A program made the translations under genes and the position numbers. Shown one piece after another: positions 46,470 to 59,877 of a stretch of DNA of 64,000 bases. Within the stretch, counting starts at the first letter, position 1. Every line of letters starts with the position of its first letter. The notes beneath the pieces were generated by a model, which searched no databases, was not told the DNA's origin, and saw nothing but the letters and a program-made list of their open reading frames with translations. Source of the DNA: Eustoma russellianum (lineage: Eukaryota > Streptophyta > Magnoliopsida > Gentianales > Gentianaceae). Location of the stretch: positions 20,128,941-20,192,940 of the forward strand of contig AP025054.1 in assembly GCA_036186865.1 (NCBI GenBank), in the 5' to 3' direction.

Positions 46470-47701
46470 GGAACCCACACATCAAAAGATACATCGATCA
46501 AATGGTTCCTTGATAGTGGTTGCTTGAGGCATATGACGGGTGACCCGAGCCTATTCACGAAATTGAAGAAGGTCACAAAAGGCGGATCCGTGACCTTTGG
46601 AGACAACAATGAAGGCAAGATCATCGGAAAAGGTACAATTGGAAACCCAAGCACCCTTCAAATCTCCAACATCTTTTTAGTAATAAACTTATCTTATAAT
46701 CTTCTTAGCATTTCACAATTTATTGATAATGGTTTCGATGTGTGTTTTACTCACCCATATTTCAATATAATAATTAAAAATGGAGACAGTTTTAAAAGGA
46801 AAACGGGAAGGAAACATCTTTACGCTTTCTATGGATGATATATTAGACGCTAAGGTTAAGTGTTTCATGTCAAATGAACCTAATGTAAATTTGTGGCATA
46901 GACGTTTAGGACATATTGGCATCTCTATACTAGAAAAACTCCAATGAAAGAACCTAATGCGAGGATTGCCTACACTTGATTTAGACAACTTTCAGTTGTG
47001 TGAATCTTGCATAAAAGGCAAACAAACACGCGAGTCACTTAAACCTAAAAATGAAATAAGCACAACTAGAGTATTAGGATTATTACACATTGATTTGTTT
47101 GGTCCTAGTCGCACTACGAGTCTTGGTGGACGTCACTATGCTTGTGTGATTGTTGATGACTTTTCTCGTTATACTTGGACTTGTTTCTTGCACATAAGGA
47201 TGATAGTGCCATTGAAATTGCAAAACTAATAAAACAACTTGAAAATCAATATGGTTTCAATGTGAAAAGGATAAGAAGCGATAGAGGCGGTGAATTCAAA
47301 AACAAGGACATGATTTCATTCTGCGAAGAAAAAGGAATTAAACACGAGTTTTTGCCACCTAGAAATTCATAATTAAATGGAGTAGTAGAAAGAAAGAATA
47401 GGACATTACAAGAAATTGCTAGAACTATGTTGTGAGAGAATAAATTGCCTAGATTTTTGTGGGCTGAAGCCGTAAACTGTGCATGCTACATAGTAAATCG
47501 CTTGTCCATTAGAAAGAAAATAAATAAGACACCTTAAGAGATATTAAATGATCGCATGCCTAAAATTGACCATTTTCGTGTGTTTGGATGCAAATGTTTT
47601 GTTTTAAATACAAAAGACAATTTAGATAAATTTGAATCTAAATCAATTGAATGCATCTTTGTTGGGTATTCCGTGAATTCAAAAGCATATAGGTGTTATG
47701 A
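46470..47701 (+). pseudogene. C2 protease and integrase, decayed
   Basis: Protease (WFLDSGCLRHMTGD) and integrase (WHRRLGH, CESCIKG, HIDLFGP, RSDRGGEF, GVVERKN) are recognisable. Breaks are a frameshift near 46788, a TGA at about 46945, a frameshift near 47185, and stops at 47370-47372 (TAA), 47433-47435 (TGA) and 47535-47537 (TAA). It ends at the G2 insertion inside ..RCYD. The remainder resumes at 58490. Confidence 0.9.
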
Positions 47702-50700
47702 TGCTGTACCCCCAATGAAAAGACATATTGTACTTGAAGACTTGTATAAGTGAATTAATAACGTGACATCCTTCAAGTGCATTTCACTAAGTTTTATTAG
47801 TGCTTCTTTTATCTTATGTTGATAAGAAAACAATATAATCATTCAAGCATGAGTTATGGACCATGACCAATTCAAATTCACCCTAAGGGCTTAAGAGATT
47901 TCAGCCACAAGGTTTAAAAAGGGCCTTAGAAGGTTTTACAAATTTATAAGAAGGCTAATCTTAAGGGCCTTCTTAAAATAAGCCCAAATGGAAATTATGG
48001 AGTTTTAAGTAGTGGGGCAATTTTCCCCCAACTCTCACAAAATTTCGGCCCCTTTAGCCCAAAAGGAATCAAGATTTCCCTAATTTCATTTTTAAAACAA
48101 AAGGGGAAAATAATTAGTAAAAAGGGGGCAACTACCCACATGGATTTTCATTAAACTCACTTGGGAAGAGATTAAGCATGGTAATGGCTATTGAAGGCCA
48201 TAACCGCCGGTTTTCCTCTATGGTTAACCAAGGAGAATTTCAATCTCTTACCATTGTTACTTTATATTAACCATAAGGTTAAACTAACTCAAGTTAACCC
48301 ATAAAGTAACTCTAGTTGGATAAAGTAACCTAAGTTAGCCTTAAAGTAACTATAGTTGCATTAAAGTAACCTTTGTTAGAAGTAACTTAGGCTAATTAAC
48401 TCTAATTAGCCTAATCATGCCAAGGTAAACCCTCCTTCTCCCTTAACATATACAACGGCTAATCCCTTAGCCTAGGGAAGAAAAATTTTCTCCAAGAAAC
48501 TCTAGAACACTCTTCCTCAAGAATTCACAAAGAGCGAGAGACTTCTCTATTTTTCCATTTGGGTACACGGCTAGTTGAGCCAAGGAGTTCAAGATCTTCA
48601 AGCCTCAAGAATTCTCTAGGTAAGTGCATGCTAAAACTTCCAATCAAATCCTATATTTCAAAGAATGAAGCTCACATAAGTACCCTTCTTTTCTTGCCAA
48701 AACCGTGACTCCAAGGATGGTCACTAGATGATGATTTTGCAAGATACGAAGAGAAGCTAACTTCTTGGTGGGTTGGACTCATTGCTATCTCCATTAAAGT
48801 TTCATTTTGGTAAGAGAATCATAGCCTCACTCTAGTTGTGTTTTCACTTAAGACAAAAGCTAATGTTTGCTCTTTTCTTCCTCCCAAAACCGTGGGGGTT
48901 GTGTAGTGAAGGGGAGGAAGACTTCATCTCATTTCATAATCATTCAAAGCTAAGGAAAGATGTAAGCTTGAAAAAGGCAAGTACACTATAAATGTTCATG
49001 ACTTGTATGTGAAAGTATGTGCTTAAATGGCTAGATGATATTAAGTTTTAATCTTTGATGTAAAAAGTTAAGTTTGAAGCATGAACTTTCGGATTACTTA
49101 AAGAAATATGGATTGCATGCTTGAGATCCTTTCAAAGGTGGATTCTTTGCCCTTCTTAAGTATGGATATGATGCTTGTATAAGCGATATGAGGAAAAGAT
49201 CTCTTCTTTATTATGAAGGGGTGGGGGCGGATGGATGGAAGTTGGGGAAGATATTATTTTTGGTTAAAGATTATGACTTGTGGGGAAAGGAGACACATAA
49301 GTTGTATGATTATGATTTTGGTGTAATATGTTCATGATGAGAAATGAAATTCAAGCCTTACATATGTGTGTGTGACGGGCTGTTTTTGGGGGAATGATAC
49401 ACACACGCTAGATGTGCTAAGAATAAATCTTATTACGAACCAAACGTGCAAGATTGAGGTGTGTTATGTGTAACCTTCAAAATCGTTTTTGAAGTGATTT
49501 GTAGATGACCTTTAGCATGTCTTAGAACCTGTAAAGTTTATGCTAAAAGGTGTATTTGATGATTTGTAAGTTATTTATGAAGAATAACTCAAGTTGGAAC
49601 ACCTTTAGTAAGGAAGAGTGACACGAATGGAAATTACTGGAACAGGGTAGTCTAATGTGACGTTTTGTAAGACCCGAAAATGGATCTTAGAAGTATGAAA
49701 TTAATAATTTTTGGTATGACATTAGCCATATGTATGTAGTAATATGAGAGTTGGAATTTTGGTAAAAGGAGTTATGGATTATTTTAACGGAATTTTTGGT
49801 AAAACTGGTCAAGCTGGAATTACGGTATTGGACAGATTTTAAGTGACGTAATAAATGACCCAAAATTGAACCTTAGGAATATGCAAATGGGCTGATTTTT
49901 GGTAGAATGCTAGCCCTACGTGTTTATTAAGCTTGTGAGTTGGAATTTTCGAAAAAGGACTTATGGTTTGATCACAATAAAATTCGTGGTAAAACTGGTC
50001 ATTCCAAAAATCAGCACGTATCCGTTTTGGAAAAGTGAACAAATGACCGCTTGAATGTTATTATGTTACTCCAGAAATTCTATGGAAATCACTTAGGATA
50101 TTGATGAACACGTCCATGTAAATTGTTCACCATGGAATTATTATTTTATTGGATAATTGTCGAAGTTAAGTTGGTATCACTAATCTGGAAACTGGGCAGA
50201 ATTAAGGACTTGGTTGTATGGCTTTATTCTTTTGGGCTTAGGCTCAATTGTAATGTTTGGGCTTGTGAGACAAAATTTTCGGTATGTCTACAGTATTTTC
50301 CAAGTGGTGGCCCAAATTAAATGAGACTAAATGGGCTTCAGAGAAAGGTAAAAGTAAGGGCACTGCACTGCTGAAATTCAGCAGTACCCTGTTGGTAATT
50401 AAATAATTTAAGTGTCTTGCATGTCTCGTATTGTTACAAAAATTATATGACGAATAGAAATGACACTCTTATGCGTATGTATGACACCAACGCATGATAA
50501 TGAGCCTAAAACATGAGGTTTTGAGGCCGTGTAAATTGAACGATAATTCTGGAAAATTTTTCCAGCCTAAAGAATAAGTTTGTACTTGGGTGTATGTAAC
50601 GCATCATGTCATGGATTGCATAGTACATGTCATACATTGCATCATCATCATTTACATGATTTATGGAACTGGTTTTATGAGAAAGAATGATGAAAAGCTT

Positions 50701-51732
50701 TTTTAAAGAAAAGATTCCGTTTTTAAAAGAACGCTTTCCACCGGTACCGTGTGTTTCTGGCCAGCAGGACCCGCTCCAGATCCGGGGTTAATTGATTTGA
50801 TGATAGTGACCGTTTAGGCCCGGAGAGAATAGACATGGTGATTATGATTGATGACGTGACTGCTCCGAATCCGGAAATAATAGATTCGAAGAGATGAAAG
50901 TGACTGCCTCAGATCCGGAAAGAATAGATCTGAACACTCTCTTGTTTTCTGACGATGATGTTTTGAAAGAAAGAACAAAAGAACTTATCTTCATTTTTAT
51001 CATGATACATCACACGTACATACTCATGCATGTTGCATTGAATGAGTCATAGAATATTGGTACGTGACACTTAGACTTAGTTGTTATGACTTGGTAGCTC
51101 GTAAGTTATGATCCTTATTGAGTGATGATCTTTTAATAAGTTATGAACTTTTATAAGCTATGATCTTTGATAAGTTGTGATTTTTGATAAGTTATGAGCT
51201 GACTACTTATGGGCTTTGGATGGAAGGTCAGGTATGTTTCTAAACCGAAATTTTGGGGTTTGGTTCTTGTATGTACTTTCCATTTAATTCACGGCTATTT
51301 ATAGTTACTTGTTGGTGACGTTGTCACTCACCCTTTATTTTTCCTCCCAAAACCCACAGGAAATAAAGTTGAATGGATTGAAGATGAACCTAGGGTTCCT
51401 TACCCGTAGAAGCGCGAGGCATGGACGACTTAAGAGACTTGACGAGATGGTTATGATCGATGATTTTTTTTATGAAATTATGATGGAAACAATTACTTTT
51501 GGGATTTCCGTACTTTATGATCATGTTGTAAAACTAATGATGGTTGCCTAGACGTTTTCATTTTTAAAAGTTTTTATTCTGCCTCGGTTTTGCTTACTGG
51601 TTCACGTGTAAGCATGAAAGTCCACATATTTTATTCTGGACTATGATATGTTATGGATTGACGCCTGGTACTCTCTGCAGTGAAGTAGGCGAGCGCACCA
51701 TATCTGGTTGGGCCGGGGTGCGGGGTGCTACA
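47702..51732 (+). repeat. G2 5' LTR
   Basis: 4031 bp from tgctgtaccccc to gggtgctaca. Non-coding. It contains the taaagtaac tandem repeats (about 48246-48400), a partly broken palindrome near 50547 and the loop-sharing hairpin array (about 50775-50932). Confidence 0.93.
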
Positions 51733-51734
51733 GG

Positions 51735-51746
51735 TGGTATCAGAGC
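51735..51746 (+). promoter_or_regulatory. G2 primer binding site
   Basis: tggtatcagagc, two bases after the LTR, an exact initiator tRNA-Met complement. Confidence 0.92.
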
Positions 51747-52039
51747 TAAGGCTCTAGATCCGGGTAGAATATAGAACTAAGTTATGATTTTAGCAAACTA
51801 AGTTTGATCTTAGATCTAAGTCATGATCCTAGATGTGAGTTGACCTTAGGCTAGGATGACTTAGACTGGAAATTAGGGTTTCCATTTAATAAAACCCTAG
51901 TCGATGACATTTTATAGAATTTACTTTATAACGTATCTACTTGCATTCTTTTAAGAACTTATCTGGATTACGAATTAAATTTTTTTGTCACATATCGGAT
52001 TATTTATACCTTGAATAAGACTCTGACACTCCGTGGTGC

Positions 52040-52640
52040 GGATGGCATCACGATTTAGTAAAATGACATCATCACTGTCCCCTCCAAGAAACAGTAGGCT
52101 TTACTATTGACAGTTAGTAAGAGTACATACTCCGAAGTTTGACGGGGAATCTAGTTCAAAGAAGCCAGAAAGATGGCTAAGTGAAGTTGAAGGTAACTTC
52201 GTGATGATACAGGCGCAGGATAGGATAAGAGCGCAGATTATCCGGCCGTTTTGAACAGTAAGGACAGCCAGAGGAGGAGGACTTGTGTCTAGCCACTACC
52301 CCGACCGGTAACTTGGGGCAGAGTTTCTAGTAGATTTTTGTGAGTTTTTCACTCTTTCAGGACTTAATCACCAGAAGGGTTGAGGAATTTGACTTATTAA
52401 GACAAGGGTTAGGCATCACTGTCTCAGAGTACGCTCGTCAATTTGCTACTTTGGGTCAATATGTTCCTTTGATCATGGAGGATGAAAAGTTTAAGGTGGT
52501 GAGATTTGTGCACGGTTAGTCAAGGCGTGTTCAAAAACTTTTAACGAATTATTAGAGGACTGCTACAGAACGCAACGCGATAGTAAGAGAACGGAAGGAC
52601 GAAATAAACGACTTAACGAGCATACTAAGAAACGAAGTAG
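52040..52640 (+). pseudogene. G2 gag remnant
   Basis: Broken gag similar to the G1 gag: matching pieces include a KFDGES-like stretch, a WLSEVEG-like stretch near 52170 and a match to the VPLIMEDEK region near 52462-52490. Many frameshifts and stops; not translatable. Confidence 0.7.
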
Positions 52641-53144
52641 GAAGTGGGAGCCGTATCCGCATAAGGTTAACAAAGAAACCACCAAAGTACACTTAATTGC
52701 ACAAGTTAAATGTGAAATGCCTATGTCCTACTTCTTATTAGCCAAGTATAAGTGATTACGATGTTTCTTTAAGTTATGATGAGAAGACCATAAGTAAGTA
52801 AGTGAGGTTATTAGTGGTAGTATGACCGAGTATAACACCGTGTTTGGGACTTGGGGTCTCTGCCATGATACGGCACCGTTAGCACATGTACATGTTTGTT
52901 GTACATGTACTATATGGGAAACGATTGGCATACCGTGTGCTATTATTCTTATCAAGAGTGCTATAGCCAATTTGAAATCGTTATCACATCACGATATGAA
53001 AGCGCCATGTTAGGCAAGCTATGAAAAGCAAGTCATGATTATGAAAATCATGTTGTATGTGATTGGACCACTTTAGGATGATGATTAAGAGTTCCCTAAG
53101 TCTATCAGACACTTCATCGAAGGATGCCTACTGAACCGAAAGAA

Positions 53145-53305
53145 AACTAAAGGAACAATTGCGTAAGCTTTTAAGGAAGAAACTTGTCCGCCCCAACGTA
53201 TTGCCCTGGGATGTTTCCATGTCATTCGTAAAAGAGAGGGATGAAGGCATGCGTCTTTGCGTAGATCATAAAGAACTCAACATGGTCACCATAAGAATAA
53301 GTACC
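53145..53305 (+). pseudogene. G2 reverse transcriptase remnant
   Basis: A short piece with the chromoviral RT N-part (EQLRKLLRKKLVRP, then SFVKERDEGMRLCVDHKELN). The catalytic core is missing. The flanking 52641-53144 and 53306-54285 hold decayed sequence in which I recognise nothing certain. Confidence 0.7.
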
Positions 53306-54285
53306 CTCTGAATAAGATCAATGATCTATTTAACCAGCTTCGGATAAGCAATTGACAAGTGGTGTATTGTTCGGAAGTCAGGTAATTTGCTTAGTTAACT
53401 TGCCTGTTGGTACCTCTTAAGGAGGAATTCATAGAAATATGATAAGATGGTGAAACGTTACTGTTTAGGAGAGATCTAAAACAATGGCCACTTGAGAGGC
53501 GGAATGGGGAATCCCATAAGATATAGTGTTTGGATCAAGAATTTATAAGTTGAGAATATCTAACACACTCCAGCAGAGACGTTACAACTTGGCATATCCT
53601 CATTTCATATGTATATCATGATGTTCCAGATGTTTTATGAACACGCAAATAGTGATACGTGCACGTTTTCAAGTATCAAAAGAGAAAACAAGGATTTATG
53701 ATGAACCAGAAACATTTGAAATGTCATAAATAGGACATAAGTTTCAAAGGAGAAACCATAACTTCTAGTTTGATTTTATGAAATGATTGCGAAAGTAAAA
53801 GTTATTACGTAGTAAGGCAATCAGCGAGACGGATGAATGCGGCACATACTTTGTGAAGAGCTTGATATGTGTACTTTATAGGAATTATTCCAGATGTCGT
53901 TGGACGCTGTTTCATACGTAGGATGACCGTTACATGATTACAGAAAGGATTTTTACAGAAAAGAGCTAATGATCTATATCCCAGAGTTAATGATCTCTGC
54001 CAAGTTTTATGAAAAAGGAAATTATAAGCATTTCATGATCATGCTAACCCGGAAAGGATACCATTATCCGTACGTGTAACAAGATTGAAAGTGCTTAAGA
54101 TATGAGATGGGGTTACGGTGACACCTCTAGAAAATTAAGAATAAGTTCTGATGAGACCTCTAAGACGAGTTGAACGAAGCAGTCCTGAGGGAACTAGATA
54201 GACGCTTTATCCTGTCTTATTTACCTAAGGGTAAGAAAGGAGCCCCTAAAGATAGTTGAGTCGAAGGGAAGAAGTTGAGAAAGAG

Positions 54286-54390
54286 ATCCATACCTATGGT
54301 AAAGGGTCAGTGGAAGTACCATCCTTGAGGAGAAGCCACATGGGAAAACGGAAGGAGACATGAGGAGTAGATATTCCCATTTTTTAACTA
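54286..54390 (+). pseudogene. G2 chromodomain remnant
   Basis: A stretch reading like VKGQWKYH, a stop, then GEATWEN matches the end of the G3 chromodomain (VKVQWSNHTEREATWE). It shows that G2 derives from a chromodomain-bearing element. Confidence 0.65.
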
Positions 54391-54399
54391 AGTCTCTGA

Positions 54400-54417
54400 A
54401 GTTTCGAGGTCGAAACT
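54400..54417 (+). other. Hairpin beside the G2 polypurine tract
   Basis: Stem agtttcg/cgaaact with loop aggt. The stem is intact although the neighbouring pol is ruined. Confidence 0.78.
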
Positions 54418-54423
54418 TATGTT

Positions 54424-54435
54424 AAGGGAGGAGAA
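54424..54435 (+). promoter_or_regulatory. G2 polypurine tract
   Basis: aagggaggagaa abuts the 3' LTR start tgttgtacccc. Confidence 0.88.
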
Positions 54436-57400
54436 TGTTGTACCCCTAACGAAAAGACATATTGTACTTGAAGACTCGTATAAGTGAATTAATAAAGTGA
54501 CATCCTTCAAGTGCATTTCACTAAGTTTTATTAGTGCTTCTTTTATCTTATATTGATAAGCAAACAATATAATCATTCAAGCAAGAGTTATGGACCATGA
54601 CCAATTCAAATTCACCCTAAGGGCATAAGAGATTTTGGCCACAAAGTTTAAAAAGGGCCTTAGAAGGTTTTTCAAATTTATAAGAAGGCTAATCTTAAGG
54701 GCCTTCTTAAAATAAGCCAAAATAGAAATTAAGGAGTTTTAAGTAGTGGGGCAATTTCCCCCAACTCTCATAAAATTTCGGCCCGTTTAGCCCAAAAGGA
54801 ATCAAGATTTCCCTAATTTCATTTTTAAAACAAAAGGGGAAAATAATTAGTAAAAAGGGGGCAACTACCCACATGGCTTTTCATTAAACTCACTTGGGAA
54901 GAGATTAAGATGGCAATGGCTATTGAAAGCCATAACCGCCAGTTTTCCTCTATGGTTAACCAAGGAGAATTTCAAACTCTTACCATGTCTACTTTATATT
55001 AACCACAAGGTTAAAGTAACTCAAGTTAACCCATAAAGTAACTCTAGTTGGATAAAGTAACCTAAGTTAGCCTTAAAGTAACTATAGTTGCATTAAAGTA
55101 ACTCTAGTTGCATTAAAGTAACCTTGTTTAGAAGTAACTTAGGCTAATTAACTCTAATTAGCCTAACCAAGCCAAGGAAAACCCTCCTTCTCCCTTAACA
55201 TATCCAATGGCTAACCCCTTAGCCAAGGGAAGAAAAATTTTCTCCAAGAAACTCTAGAACACTCTTCCCCAAGAATTCACAAGGAGCAAGAGACTTCCCT
55301 ATTTTTCCATTTGGGTACACGGCTAGTTGAGCCAAGGAGTTAAAGATCTTCAAGCCTCAAGAATTCTCTAGGTAAGTGCATGCTAAAACTTCCAAGTAAA
55401 TCCTATATTTCAAAGAATGAAGCTCACATAAGTACCCTTCTTTTCTTGCCAAAACTGTGACTCCAAGGATGGTTACTAGATGAAGATTTTGCAAGATACT
55501 AAAAGAAGCTAACTTCTTGGTGGGTTGGACTCATTGCTATCTCCATTCAAGGTTCATTTTGGTAAGAGAATCATAGCCTCACTCTAGTTGTGTTTTCACT
55601 TAAGACAAAAGCTAATGTTTGCTCTTTTCTTCCTCCCAAAACCGTGGCGGTTGTGTAGTGAAGGGGAGGAAGACTTCATCTCATTTCATACCCGTTCCAA
55701 GCTAAGAAAAGGTGTAAGATTGAAAAAGGCAAGTACACTATAAATGTTCATGACTTGTATGTGAAAGTATGTGCTTGAATGGCTAGATGATATTAAGTTC
55801 TAATCTTAGATGTAAAAAGTTAAGTTTGAAGCATGAACTTTCGGATTCCTTAAAGAAATATGGCTTGCATGCTTGAGATCCTTTCAAAGGTGGATTCTTT
55901 GCCCTTCTTAAGTATGGATATGATGCTTGTATAAGCTATATGTGGAAAAGATCTCTTCTTTATTATGAAGGGGTGGGGGCGGATGGATGGAAGTTGGGGA
56001 AGATATTATTTTTGGTTAAAGATTATGACTTGTGGGGAAAGGAGACACATAAGTTGTATGATTATGATTTTGGTGTAATATGTTCATGATGAGAAATGAA
56101 ATTCAAGCCTTACATATGTGTGTGTGACGGGCTGTTTTTGGGGAATGATACACACACGCTAGATGTGCTAAGAATAAATCTTATTACGAACCAAACGTGC
56201 AAGATTGAGGTGTGTTATGTGTAACCTTCAAAATCGTTTTTGAAGTGATTTGTAGATGACCTTTAGCATGTCTTAGAACCTATAAAGTTTATGTTAAAAG
56301 GTGTATTTGATGATTTGTAAGTTATTTATGAAGAATAACTCAAGTTGGAACACCTTTAGTAAGGAAGAGTGACACGAATGGAAATTACTGGAACAAGGCA
56401 GTCTAATGTGACGTTTTGTAAGACCCGAAAATGGATCTTAGAAGTATGCAATTAATAATTTTTGGTATGACATTAGCCATATGTATGTAGTAAATATGAG
56501 AGTTGGAATTTTGGTAAAAGGAGTTATGGATTATTTTAATGGAATTTTTGGTAAAACTGGTCAAGCTGGAATTACAGTATTGGACAGGTTTTAAGTGACG
56601 TAATAAATGACCCAAAAATGAACCTTAGGAATATGAAAATGGCCTGAGTTTTGGTAGAATGCTAGCCTACGTGTTTATTAAGCTTGTGAGTTGGAATTTT
56701 CGAAAAAGGACTTATGGTTTGATCACAATAAAATTCGTGGTAAAACTGGTCATTCCAGAAATCAGCACGTACCCGTTTTGGAAAAGTGAACAAATGACCC
56801 CTTGAATGTTATTATGTTAATCCAGAAATTTTATGGAAATCACTTAGGACATTGATGAACACGTCCATGTAAATTGTTCACCATGGAATTATTATTTTAT
56901 TGGATAATTGTCGAAGTTAAGTTGGTATCACTAATCTGGAAACTGGACAGAATTAAGGACTTGGTTGTATGGCTTTATTCTTTTGGGCTTAGGCTCAATT
57001 GTAATGTTTGGGCTTGTGAGACAAAATTTTCGGTATGTCTACAGTATTTTCCAAGTGGTGGCCCAAATTAAATGAGACTAAATGGGCTTCAGAGAAAGGT
57101 AAAAGTAAGGGCACTGCACTGCTGAAATTCAGCAGTACCCTGTTGGTAATTAAATAATTTAAGTGTCTTGCATGTCTCGTATTGTTACGAAAATTATATG
57201 ACGAATAGAAATGACACTCTTATGCGTATGTATGACACCAACGCATGATAATGAGCCTAAAACATGAGGTTTTGAAGCCATGTAAATGGAACGATAATTC
57301 TGGAAAATTTTTCCAGCCTAAACAATAAGTTTGTACATGGGTGTATGTAACGCATCATGTCATGGATTGCGTAGTACATGTCATACATTGCATCATCATC

Positions 57401-58484
57401 ATTTACATGATTTATGGAACTGGTTTTATGAGAAAGTATGATGAAAAGCTTTTTTAAAGAAAAGATTCCGTTTTTTAAAGAACGTTTTCCACCGGTACCG
57501 TGTGTTTCTGGCCAGCAGGACCCGCTCCAGATCCGGGGTTAATTGATCTGATGATAGTGACCGTTTAGGCCCGGAGAGAATAGACATGGTGATTACGATT
57601 GATGACGTGACCGGTCCGAATCCGGAAATAATAGATTTGAAGAGATGAAAGTGACTGCCTCAGATCCGGAAAGAATAGATCTGAACACTCTCTTGTTTTC
57701 TTGACGATGATGTTTTGAAAGAAAGAACAAAAGAACTTATCTTTATTTTTATCATGATGCATCAAACGTACATACTCATGCATGTTGCACTGAATGAGTC
57801 ATAGAATATTGGTACATGACACTTAGACTAAGTTGTTATGACTTGGTAGCTCGTAAGTTATGATCCTTATTGAGTGATGATCTTTTAATAAGTTATGAAC
57901 TTTTATAAGCTATGATCTTTGATAAGTTGTGATTTTTGATAAGTTATGAGCGGACTACTTACGGGCTTTGGATGGAAGGTCAGGTATGTTTCTAAACCGA
58001 ATTTTTGGGGTTCGGTTCTTGTATGTACTTTCCATTTAATTCATGGCTATTTATAGTTTACTTGCTGGTGACGTTGTCACTCACCCCTTATTTTTCCTCC
58101 CAAAACCCGCAGGAAATAAAGTTGAATGGATCAAAGATGAACCTAGGGTTCCTTACCCGTAGAAACGTGAGGCATGGACGACTTAAGAGACTTGACGAGA
58201 TGGTTATGATCGATGATTTTTTTATGAAATTATGATGGAAACAATTACTTTTGGGATTTCCGTACTTTATGATCATGTTGTAAACTAATGATGGTTGCCT
58301 AGACGTTTAAATTTTTAAAAGTTTTTATTATGCCTAGGTTTCTCTTACTGGTTGACGTGTAAGTATGAAATTCCACATATTTTATTCTGGACTATGATAT
58401 GTTATGGATCGACGCCTGGTACTCTCTGTAGTGAAGTACGGCAGGCGCACCGTATCCGGCTGGCCCGAGGTGCGGGGCGCTACA
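54436..58484 (+). repeat. G2 3' LTR
   Basis: 4049 bp ending ggggcgctaca. It is close to the 5' LTR but has one more taaagtaac unit (about 55010-55130). Non-coding. Confidence 0.93.
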
Positions 58485-58489
58485 TATGA

Positions 58490-58840
58490 TCCTCTCACTA
58501 GACAAATTCTAGAATCTATTCATGTGAAATTTAATGAATTTTGTGAGATTGATAAAGATAAAGAATATGATGATGATTTTGAATCAGAACCCGTGTTGAA
58601 TGATGATGATGGCACGTTTGATATACATGATATGCATGATACACCAGAAATGCCTGATCACTTAAAAATGCATGAGAACATAGAAAATAATCTACCAAGA
58701 TGGCATAGAGATCACCCACATGATCTCATTATAGGCGATATCACTCACGGTGTGCGACCACGCAGAAGAATAAATCCAGATGAAATAAATCAATTTCATG
58801 CCATGGTTTCCGAAATTGAACCTAGAAATGTGCATGATGC
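58490..58840 (+). pseudogene. C2 integrase tail and linker, resumed after G2
   Basis: Continues the C2 frame from DPLTRQILESIHVKFNE through an acidic linker to DLIIGDITHGVRPRRR and EIEPRNVHDA. It is then cut by an inverted gypsy LTR piece. The RT that should follow is not in the window. Confidence 0.88.
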
Positions 58841-59470
58841 TATAGCGCCCCGCACCCTAGCCCCGCAGGATACGGTGTGCTCGCCATACTTCACTACGGA
58901 GAGTACCAGATGTCAGTCCATAACATTGCCAAGTCCAGAATAAAATATGTGGACTTTCATGCTTACACGTCAACAAGTAAGCAAAACCGAGGCAGAATAA
59001 AATCTTTTACAATAAAAACATCTACGCAACCATCAATAGTTTTACAACCCGACCATAAAGTACGGAAATCCCAAAATAAATGTTTCGAACATCAGGTCAT
59101 AAAAGATCATCAACCATAACTCTTTTGTCAAATCTCTAAGTCGTCCACCTCCCGCACTCCTATGGGTAAGGAACCCTAGGTTCGTCTTCAATCCATTCCA
59201 CACTATTTCCTGCGGCCTCTGGGAGGAAAAATAAGGAGTGAGTGACAACGTCACCAGAAAGTAAACTATAAATAATCGTGAATTAAATGGAAAGTACATA
59301 CAAGAACCGAACCCCAAAATTCGGTTTAGAAACATGCCTGACCTTCCATCCAACACCCGTAAGTAATCAGCTCATAACTTATCAAAGATTAAAACTTACC
59401 AAAGTCCATAACTTATAAAAGTTCATAACTTATAAAAGTTCATAACTGGTAACAGCCCATAACTTATTAA
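58841..59470 (-). repeat. Gypsy LTR fragment in inverse orientation
   Basis: Read on minus this is the last ~630 bp of a G1/G2-type LTR. The terminal tgtagcgcccc expected on + appears as tatagcgcccc. It is truncated at the TRIM boundary. The ORFs in it are antisense shadows. Confidence 0.85.
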
Positions 59471-59877
59471 TGTTAGGTGCAGCAATTGTCCCGTGGCGTA
59501 GGCCGGTGGGCGTAGGCCGTGTGGGCCAAGTCACATTCGAATGCCGTGGGCGCTTGTGTGCTGAATGCACTATAAGGCTAGGGTATGCGCATCTCCTGTC
59601 ACCAATTGGTTTTGGGAGAGATGGCAGCGCCTGAGGTCCTAAAAGGTATCAGAGCGAGGTCACGGGTTCGATTTCCAGCAGGAGCAATTTCTGAGGGGGA
59701 GATTGTTAGGTGCAGCAATTGTCCCGTGGCGTAGGCCGGTGGGCGTAGTCCGTGTGGGCCAAGTCACAGTCGAATGCCGTGGGCGCTTGTGTGCTGAATG
59801 CACTATAAGGCTAGGGTATGCGCATCTCCTGTCACCAATTGGTTTTGGGAGAGATGGTAGCGCCTGAGGTCCTAAAA
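59471..59877 (+). mobile_element. TRIM-like miniature LTR element (407 bp)
   Basis: Two 174-bp direct repeats (59471-59644 and 59704-59877) start tgttaggtgcagc and end cctaaaa, differing at about three positions. The 59-bp interior starts with a tRNA-Met-type primer site and ends with a ctgagggggagat polypurine tract. This is the architecture of a TRIM, which has no genes and depends on other elements. No TSD is seen: the left flank is a gypsy LTR piece and the right flank is the trimmed C3 LTR. Confidence 0.82.
59645..59655 (+). promoter_or_regulatory. TRIM primer binding site
   Basis: ggtatcagagc directly follows the first repeat and matches 11 of the 12 usual initiator tRNA-Met complement bases. 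A tRNA B-box-like gggttcgatttcc lies just downstream. Confidence 0.75.

Larger units (their letters stand above)
47702..58484 (+). mobile_element. G2, long-LTR Ty3/gypsy element inserted in C2
   Basis: 10,783 bp with TSD tatga at 47697-47701 and 58485-58489. The LTRs are about 4.03 and 4.05 kb and the interior is only 2.7 kb. It is related to G1 (shared LTR blocks). The interior has remnants of gag, RT and chromodomain, so it descends from a chromovirus but can no longer encode proteins. Confidence 0.93.

Noticed and set aside
52822..53013. 63-codon ORF in the G2 interior
   Set aside because: It has no domain and lies in decayed element sequence, with no counterpart in G1 or G3.
59641..59690. 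tRNA gene or tRNA-derived SINE
   Set aside because: A B-box-like stretch is present but there is no A box or cloverleaf. The repeats, primer site and polypurine tract fit a TRIM better.
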